From: Lachnospiraceae bacterium UBA4364
GTDB lineage: Bacteria > Bacillota > Clostridia > Lachnospirales > Lachnospiraceae
DNA: 64,000 bases
Reading direction: 5' to 3'
Assembly (NCBI GenBank): GCA_002393955.1
Contig: DGSK01000005.1
Location: 3,834-67,833 of the forward strand
Within the stretch, counting starts at the first letter, position 1, and the number at the start of each line of letters is the position of its first letter. Below are positions 59,203 to 64,000 of the stretch, in pieces. Both the position numbers and the translations under genes were made by a program. A model generated the notes under the pieces. The model saw nothing but the letters and a program-made list of their open reading frames with translations. It made no database searches and was not told where the DNA came from.

Positions 59203-60285
59203 TCAGAGATACTCCTCTCTGCCCTTGCTCCTGAGTTCCTCAAGAAGCTTCTTTATATCAGCGGTATGTTCAGCCGAACATATAAGGGTAGCATCTTCCG
59301 TATCCACAACCACAACATCCTCCAGTCCGACCACAGCCACCAGCTTATCGCCGGCTTTAACAATAGTCCTTTTCGTAGATGTACTTTCCACATTTCCCAT
59401 AAACACGTTCCCGTTTTCATCAGGGGCATTAAGCCTGCTGAGGGCCAGCCAGGACCCCACATCATCCCAGCCAAAATCTCCGGGACATACAAATATCGAA
59501 TCTTCCTTTTCAAGAATACCGTAGTCAACTGACTGGGAAGGCATCGCTTCGAAAGCAGACTTGAGCACCGCAGCCTCATCTCCGGAGCCGATCGCCGCCT
59601 CAATATCGGTAAGTCCTTTATAAACTTCAGGCATATTCTTTTCCATCGAAGCCAGGATAGCCGAAACCTTCCATATGAACATTCCGGAATTCCAGAGATA
59701 GTCTCCCGAAGCCAGGTACTGCTTTGCCTTCTCAAGATCCGGCTTCTCAACAAATTTCTCAACCCTGCACACTCCGTCAGTATCGGAAGCCTTGTCAAAC
59801 TTGATATAACCGTAACCGGTCTCAGGTGCATTCGGTGTGATTCCAAGAGTAACAAGGCGCCTTTCACCCTCGCCCCCATCTTCCGCAGTTTCAACCGCTT
59901 TCTTAAGGATTTCCGTATATTTATCCTCGTATGCGATCTGATGGTCGCTGGGCAGGACAAGCATAACTGCATCGCCGTATTTTCTGCGCATATATACAGC
60001 CCCCAGGCCTATGCCGGGTGCGGTATTCCTTCCCACCGGCTCACATATAACATTTTCCTTCGGAAGCTCCGGCAGCTGCTCATAAACCAGCTGTCTGTAT
60101 CTCTCATTGGTGGAAACATAGATATCTTCCATATCAACTATAGGCAGGATACGCTCCACAGTATGCCGTATCATCGTCTTGCCGTCTCCTGTAAGGCACA
60201 AAAACTGCTTCGGATGGGAAGTCCTGCTTCCCGGCCAGAATCTTTCTCCTTTTCCTCCTGCCAATATCAATGCTGTAGTCTTCAT
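59203..60285 (-). CDS. manC: Mannose-1-phosphate guanylyltransferase
   Basis: Makes GDP-mannose from GTP and mannose 1-phosphate. The 360 residues open ALILAGGKGERFWPGSRTSHPKQFL, the nucleotide loop, then VLPSDHQI, GYGYIKFDKA, FVEKPDLEKA, LWNSGMFIW and FGWDDVGSW, all signatures of the ManC family. It lacks the C-terminal isomerase domain found in bifunctional AlgA/ManC proteins. It is the first gene of the long minus-strand unit. Gmd at 61.4 kb uses its product and the polyprenol-phosphate-mannose synthase-like gene at 60.5 kb may too. Confidence 0.96.
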   Translation of the reverse strand: MKTTALILAGGKGERFWPGSRTSHPKQFLCLTGDGKTMIRHTVERILPIVDMEDIYVSTNERYRQLVYEQLPELPKENVICEPVGRNTAPGIGLGAVYMRRKYGDAVMLVLPSDHQIAYEDKYTEILKKAVETAEDGGEGERRLVTLGITPNAPETGYGYIKFDKASDTDGVCRVEKFVEKPDLEKAKQYLASGDYLWNSGMFIWKVSAILASMEKNMPEVYKGLTDIEAAIGSGDEAAVLKSAFEAMPSQSVDYGILEKEDSIFVCPGDFGWDDVGSWLALSRLNAPDENGNVFMGNVESTSTKRTIVKAGDKLVAVVGLEDVVVVDTEDATLICSAEHTADIKKLLEELRSKGREEYL

Positions 60286-60430
60286 AATTCTTCCTTTCTC
60301 CTCGTTGCCCGTGCGGATCTGCCCGACTTTTTCCCCGCATTTTCTGCTCGGGCTGTCTGTCTGCTGTCATAAAGTACTCGTAAATCGTTCACAGGAAACA
60401 CCACAGGGTATATCCCAAAATCTGTAGGGA

Positions 60431-60439
60431 ATTATATCA
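60431..60439 (-). promoter_or_regulatory. Extended -10 promoter of manC
   Basis: Minus-strand TGATATAAT in the context ATATGATATAATTC, about 145 bases before the manC ATG. The leader contains a GCCCGA/TCGGGC stem near 60330-60355 of unknown role. Divergent to the promoter at 60474. Confidence 0.6.
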
Positions 60440-60473
60440 TATATTTCTGATATGGAAAAACAGCAGCCTGATA

Positions 60474-60482
60474 TGGTAAAAT
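60474..60482 (+). promoter_or_regulatory. Extended -10 promoter of the GT2 gene
   Basis: TGGTAAAAT in the context ATATGGTAAAATACAG, about 51 bases before the GT2 ATG. RBS AAGGAGG lies 5 bases before the start. Confidence 0.6.
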
Positions 60483-60533
60483 ACAGATTGGGTTCCCACA
60501 AACCGTTTTTCGGGCATCCGCAAGGAGGTTATT

Positions 60534-61298
60534 ATGATATCTATAGTTGTTCCTACATTCAATGAAAAGGGAAATATCAATCCTCTTCTTGACAGGATTG
60601 ACAAGGCTCTTCCCGGTATTGATTACGAAGTCATTTTTGTGGATGACAGTAATGATGACACCCCTGAAGTGATAAAGAAGGCTGCTGAAACCAACACGCA
60701 CGTGGTACTCCATCACAGGGAAAACGAAAAAGGCCTGGCTACTGCGGTCGTTAAAGGCTTTAAGCTCGCCAAAGGAGATTTTGTTGCATGTATGGATGCG
60801 GATCTCCAGCACCCGCCCGAAGTTCTCATGGATATGTATGCGGCAATGTTAGCCCACGCAGATATGGCCATTCCCAGCCGTCTTATTCCCGGCGGTTCCG
60901 ATGGCGGACTCGACATACTCAGAAAGATCATATCCGGCTCTGCCAGATACATTGCAAAGATCATCCTGCCCTGCTTGAGACCCATATCCGATCCCACAAG
61001 CGGACTTTTCATGGTAAAAAGGGAACTTCTTGAAGGAGCAGAGCTCAATCCCATAGGCTGGAAGATAATGGTCGAAGTGATCTCACAGTGTAATGTGAAA
61101 AAAATCTTGGAGACTCCCTACTCATTCCACGACCGCGAGTCCGGCGAATCCAAGATCTCATTAAAGGTAAGCTTTGAGTTTATCCAGCAACTGTTCAACT
61201 TAAGATTCAACGGAAAGAACGACGGAAAGAATATGAAAGTTGCCCGCTGGAGTCCCTCCAAGCTGGCTGAAAAGAAGGCAAAGCTAAAAGCAAAATGA
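60534..61298 (+). CDS. Polyprenol-phosphate hexose synthase-like GT2 (Dpm1-type)
   Basis: Likely transfers mannose from GDP-mannose to polyprenol phosphate. The 254 residues open ISIVVPTFNEKGNINPLLDRI, with FVDDSNDDTPEV (first Asp pair), ENEKGLATAVVKGF, CMDADLQHPPEVL (DxD with QHPPE, a hallmark of Dpm1/GtrB enzymes) and SRLIPGGSDGG. Unlike GtrB there is no C-terminal membrane segment, as in soluble Dpm1 proteins of actinobacteria and yeast. The donor lipid-sugar could serve the GT-C-like proteins encoded nearby. UDP-glucose or UDP-GlcNAc donors cannot be excluded. Plus-strand gene, divergent from manC. Confidence 0.87.
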   Translation: MISIVVPTFNEKGNINPLLDRIDKALPGIDYEVIFVDDSNDDTPEVIKKAAETNTHVVLHHRENEKGLATAVVKGFKLAKGDFVACMDADLQHPPEVLMDMYAAMLAHADMAIPSRLIPGGSDGGLDILRKIISGSARYIAKIILPCLRPISDPTSGLFMVKRELLEGAELNPIGWKIMVEVISQCNVKKILETPYSFHDRESGESKISLKVSFEFIQQLFNLRFNGKNDGKNMKVARWSPSKLAEKKAKLKAK

Positions 61299-61317
61299 TC
61301 GTCAGGCGCGCTGCAAT

Positions 61318-61350
61318 CAAAAAATCCGGCAGGCCTGCCGGATTTTTTTA
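61318..61350. terminator. Bidirectional intrinsic terminator
   Basis: Near-perfect palindrome with stem AAAATCCGGCAGGC/GCCTGCCGGATTTT and T-runs on both strands, between the convergent ends of the GT2 gene and gmd. It should stop transcription from both sides. Confidence 0.93.
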
Positions 61351-61420
61351 CGCTATTAAATAAAACTTTTCAGATATATTCTGCATTCCGCGTATTATCA
61401 GTTATTATACGTTTTCAGAT

Positions 61421-62455
61421 TTACAGGCTTCCTGCAAGCTTTATTTCCCTGCTTACCAGAGCAAGATCCGTGGAAACCATTCTCTCTACCATCTGGTCAA
61501 AGCTGATCTCACGCTTCCATCCAAGCTTTTCCTCAGCCTTCTTGGGATTTCCAATAAGGAGCTCAACCTCTGCAGGGCGGAAGAAATCGGGATTTACTTT
61601 TACGACTACCTTGCCGGTAGCGGTATCCGTTCCTATCTCATCCACTCCCTCGCCTGAAAACTCAACATTCATTCCGACTTTTTCAAATGCTATCTTTGCA
61701 AAATCCCTTACTGTCCTGGTCTCACCGGTTGCCACCACATAGTCATCCGGCTCGTCCTGCTGCAGCATGAGGTACATGGCCTTTACATAATCCTTGGAAT
61801 GTCCCCAGTCACGCTTTGCATTGAGATTCCCAAGCTCCAGGCAGTCCTGGCATCCCAGCTTGATCCTTGCTACGGTATCTGTGATCTTCCTTGTAACAAA
61901 TTCCTTGCCCCTGCGCTCACCCTCATGGTTGAAGAGGATGCCGTTGCAGGTAAAGAGTCCGAAGCTCTCCCTGTAGTTCTTGGTTATCCAGTAACCGTAA
62001 AGCTTGGATACGCCGTACGGGCTGCGGGGATAGAACGGTGTGTTCTCATCCTGGGGTATAGCCTGTACCTTACCGAACATCTCTGATGTGGACGCCTGGT
62101 AAAAACGGCACTTGGGATTGATCAGCCTGATAGCCTCGAGCATATTGGTAACACCTACTGCATCTATCTCTGTCGTTGCTATGGGCTGTTCCCAGCTGGT
62201 GGCAACAAATGACTGTGCAGCCAGATTATATACTTCATCAGCCTGGGATATGCGCATTGCGTTGATAAGGCTGACAACATCTGTCATATCCGCATAAATG
62301 AACTTTATCTTATCCTTTATATGTGCTACATTTCCGTAATCAACAACGGACTTTCTTCTGAGTATTCCATATACGTTATAGCCCTTTGAAAGCAGCAGCT
62401 CCGCAAGATACGAGCCGTCCTGTCCGTTGATACCTGTAATCAGTGCATTCTTCAT
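61421..62455 (-). CDS. gmd: GDP-mannose 4,6-dehydratase
   Basis: Converts GDP-mannose to GDP-4-keto-6-deoxymannose. The 344 residues contain ALITGINGQDGSYLAELLLSKGY, the GxNGQDGSYL Gmd-specific nucleotide motif, then LAAQSFVATSWEQP, YQASTSEMFGKV (T-S-E catalytic region), SPYGVSKLYGYWI and FNHEGERRG. No fucose synthase (Fcl/WcaG) or Rmd gene is in the window, so whether the product becomes L-fucose or D-rhamnose is open. RBS CAGGAGG is 8 bases before the ATG; extended -10 promoter at 62498-62506. Confidence 0.97.
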   Translation of the reverse strand: MKNALITGINGQDGSYLAELLLSKGYNVYGILRRKSVVDYGNVAHIKDKIKFIYADMTDVVSLINAMRISQADEVYNLAAQSFVATSWEQPIATTEIDAVGVTNMLEAIRLINPKCRFYQASTSEMFGKVQAIPQDENTPFYPRSPYGVSKLYGYWITKNYRESFGLFTCNGILFNHEGERRGKEFVTRKITDTVARIKLGCQDCLELGNLNAKRDWGHSKDYVKAMYLMLQQDEPDDYVVATGETRTVRDFAKIAFEKVGMNVEFSGEGVDEIGTDTATGKVVVKVNPDFFRPAEVELLIGNPKKAEEKLGWKREISFDQMVERMVSTDLALVSREIKLAGSL

Positions 62456-62497
62456 TAAATAATCCTCCTGTTTGTTTGGATGAAAACACTAGATTGT

Positions 62498-62506
62498 ATT
62501 TTATCA
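62498..62506 (-). promoter_or_regulatory. Extended -10 promoter of gmd
   Basis: Minus-strand TGATAAAAT in the context TTTGATAAAATAC, about 42 bases before the gmd ATG; RBS CAGGAGG lies between. Confidence 0.6.
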
Positions 62507-62532
62507 AAAAAAAACAGATTCTTCCAGCATTA

Positions 62533-62619
62533 TCAAAATATGCGCAGATAGATATGCCTCTTACGATCCCAATATAGGAATGTTTTTATCTCGACAATTC
62601 CGCATTTTCCGCAAAACAT
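62533..62619 (-). pseudogene. Vestigial zinc-ribbon mini-ORF
   Basis: A 28-codon frame on the minus strand starts MFCGKCG, the typical opening of zinc-ribbon proteins, behind an excellent AGGAGG-containing RBS. After the first CxxC knuckle the sequence loses similarity, no second CxxC follows, and it stops at a TGA. This looks like a decayed or truncated zinc-ribbon gene, or else a real small peptide. It lies in the 270-base gap between gmd and the next gene. Confidence 0.35.
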
Positions 62620-62669
62620 TTTCCCTTTTCCTCCTAAAATTTAATATAATCGTGAAAAAGTGCACACGC

Positions 62670-62700
62670 AAAAAACAGGACCGGAGAATTTCCGATCCTG
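62670..62700 (-). terminator. Intrinsic terminator after the AAA-ATPase/nuclease gene
   Basis: Minus-strand stem CAGGATCGGA/TCCGGTCCTG (one wobble pair) with a 5-base loop, followed by TTTTTT. It lies 26 bases beyond the stop of the 62726 gene. Confidence 0.85.
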
Positions 62701-62725
62701 CTCATTTTCCTATGTAAAAAAGATA

Positions 62726-64000
62726 TCACTTCACCGCTTCCCAGCCGTCGATAGTCCGCTCCTTTGAGTCAAAGTTCACCCCTACTTTGATAAGCCTGCG
62801 GCTGTCTGCCGCATAGGGCTTTGCATACCCCATATCCTCTATCTGTTTAAGGGCTTCCTCTACGCTTTTATCCCTCTTGAACTCGAATATATATACATAA
62901 TCATCTGTTTCTACTGTGACATCCGCCCTGCCCTTGGCTGAATGTATCTCCGTCATGGTAAACTGTCCCAGCAGCATGAACACGATATATATCACATTCT
63001 GGAAATTCTGCTCGACTATCTTCTCATCAGCAGGATATGGCAGCCTTGCGAAAAGCGCCGTGAAACGGTCACGCAGGCTGTCGGTATCGCCTTTTTCGAT
63101 ATCTATCCCAAAAGCCCGTATATCAAGCGGATTTCCTGTTTTTTCATTATGCAGGAACATCGGTGCCAGACTTTCCAGAAAACCATACCTTACTTCATCA
63201 TTAGGATAATCCAGCTGATAGCTGCGGTATTTCTTATCGTAATCCTTTATCGTAAGGTAACCTGTCTGATAGAAAAGGGGCACAGGATCGGTATTGTCAT
63301 ACCTGTAATCCGTAAGCACATTTTCATTAGCATACAGTTCTCCTTCCGTAATACACTTCGGATCAAAGGATGATTCTTTCAGCTTATCTATCAGGAATGT
63401 AGGCGTTCCGGTGGAGAACCAGTACATACCGAATTCTTTTTTCGAGAAAGCATTCAATATGCTGAAAGGATTATATACCCCCTCTGAACTGTGGCTGAAA
63501 TGATACCCGTCGTACATCTTTTTTAATCTTGACATACATTCCGCATCATCCGTACCTGCCGACTCTGCAAGCGCTGCTATTTCCGGTCCGAAATTTTCTG
63601 TAAGTTCCTTCTCCGTAATGCCGCATATGCTGCTGTAGGCCTTATCCAGTGATATGTCATTCAGCTGGTTTAAGTCGCTGAATATGCTCACCTTGCTGAA
63701 CTTGGTCACTCCGGTGATAAATACGAATTTTATATACCTGTCATAGCTTTTCAGTGTACTGAAAAAGCCCTTGAATACAGCTTTATTATGTTCGATCCTT
63801 TCACTGTCACCGGCCTCCAGCAAAGACTTATCGTATTCATCCACAAGTATGACAGCCTCTTTGCCGGTGATCTTATTTGCTTTCTCCAAAAGGTATCTGA
63901 ATCTCGCATCCTGCGGTTCCGAGGAGTATTCGGTTCCGTAAATCGATTCCCATCCCTTAAGATGCTCCTCCAGCACTTCCTCTATCGCACCGTCAGCTTT
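62726..64000 (-). CDS. AAA-ATPase-like protein with PD-(D/E)XK nuclease domain, 5' end beyond window
   Basis: The 425 visible codons have an open 5' end; the frame runs through the window edge without a stop, so the N-terminal third, with the Walker A site, is outside. VILVDEYDKSLL is the Walker B region of the AAA-ATPase-like group (PF09820) and TGVTKFSKVSIFSDLN follows the family pattern. The C-terminal nuclease-like domain (PF08011/DUF1703) has GRADVTVETDDYVYIFEFKRDKS, giving Asp and E-x-K positions. This family is multi-copy in Lachnospiraceae and Bacteroidetes and may act in defence or be selfish; its activity is not known. Confidence 0.85.
   Translation of the reverse strand, partial: KADGAIEEVLEEHLKGWESIYGTEYSSEPQDARFRYLLEKANKITGKEAVILVDEYDKSLLEAGDSERIEHNKAVFKGFFSTLKSYDRYIKFVFITGVTKFSKVSIFSDLNQLNDISLDKAYSSICGITEKELTENFGPEIAALAESAGTDDAECMSRLKKMYDGYHFSHSSEGVYNPFSILNAFSKKEFGMYWFSTGTPTFLIDKLKESSFDPKCITEGELYANENVLTDYRYDNTDPVPLFYQTGYLTIKDYDKKYRSYQLDYPNDEVRYGFLESLAPMFLHNEKTGNPLDIRAFGIDIEKGDTDSLRDRFTALFARLPYPADEKIVEQNFQNVIYIVFMLLGQFTMTEIHSAKGRADVTVETDDYVYIFEFKRDKSVEEALKQIEDMGYAKPYAADSRRLIKVGVNFDSKERTIDGWEAVK

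Overview
The window looks like the chromosome of an anaerobic, low-to-mid-GC Firmicute, most likely a Lachnospiraceae member (Butyrivibrio/Roseburia-like). The support is a pfkA-dnaX-ybaB-recR housekeeping block, a Gram-positive SRP RNA, Trk potassium uptake, GH25 cell-wall hydrolases, and nuclease-like genes of the Rpn and AAA-ATPase/PD-(D/E)XK types that are common in that family. This placement is inference from gene content; there is no rRNA marker in the window.

Layout. 1-4.7 kb: the end of an aldose 1-epimerase gene, then recR, ybaB, dnaX and pfkA on the minus strand. 5-33 kb: a long minus-strand surface-polysaccharide locus. It holds UDP-sugar enzymes (two 4-epimerase-type SDRs and a nucleotide-sugar 6-dehydrogenase), an AsnB-type amidotransferase, a dTDP-4-keto-sugar aminotransferase with a nearby GNAT acetyltransferase, five or more glycosyltransferases, an O-antigen-ligase-like protein and a GtrA/GtrB/GtrII-like glucosylation set. 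It also holds an acyltransferase-GtrA fusion, several polytopic GT-C-like proteins, and a three-gene module (ATP-grasp, HAD phosphatase, PseG-like hydrolase). 33-39 kb: SRP RNA, then a potassium block (RCK-regulated channel, EAL/HDOD signalling protein, TrkH, TrkA). 39-42.4 kb: SGNH hydrolase, Rpn-like nuclease, flavin reductase and PlsC-like acyltransferase. 42.5-62.5 kb: a second glycan locus built round a Wzm/Wzt ABC exporter, with a methyltransferase-kinase-like protein beside Wzt, a triple-GT2 glycosyltransferase, RmlA/B/C, two GH25 lysozymes, ManC, Gmd and a polyprenol-phosphate-mannose-synthase-like enzyme. 62.5-64 kb: a vestigial zinc-ribbon-like mini-ORF and a truncated AAA-ATPase/nuclease gene.

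How it works together (inference). Precursor enzymes make UDP-GalNAcA/GalA-type, dTDP-Rha/Fuc4N-type and GDP-mannose/6-deoxy-type sugars. Cytosolic GT2/GT4 enzymes build chains. One system is exported by Wzm/Wzt, with chain end capping by the methyltransferase-kinase and recognition by the Wzt C-terminal domain. Another set of membrane proteins (ligase-like, GT-C-like, GtrA/B/II) polymerises, attaches or decorates glycans outside the membrane. The GH25 enzymes could open peptidoglycan for assembly.

Regulatory signals are unusually readable. Ten promoters share an extended -10 of the form TATGgTAaAAT. The SRP RNA and pfkA have full -35/-10 promoters. At least two genes (4965 +, 57183 -) seem to have their start codon where the transcript should begin, suggesting leaderless translation. 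Three 32-bp imperfect tandem repeats precede the potassium channel gene, and a six-unit 15-bp degenerate array precedes the acyltransferase-GtrA fusion. I saw no tRNA, rRNA, CRISPR array or insertion sequence.
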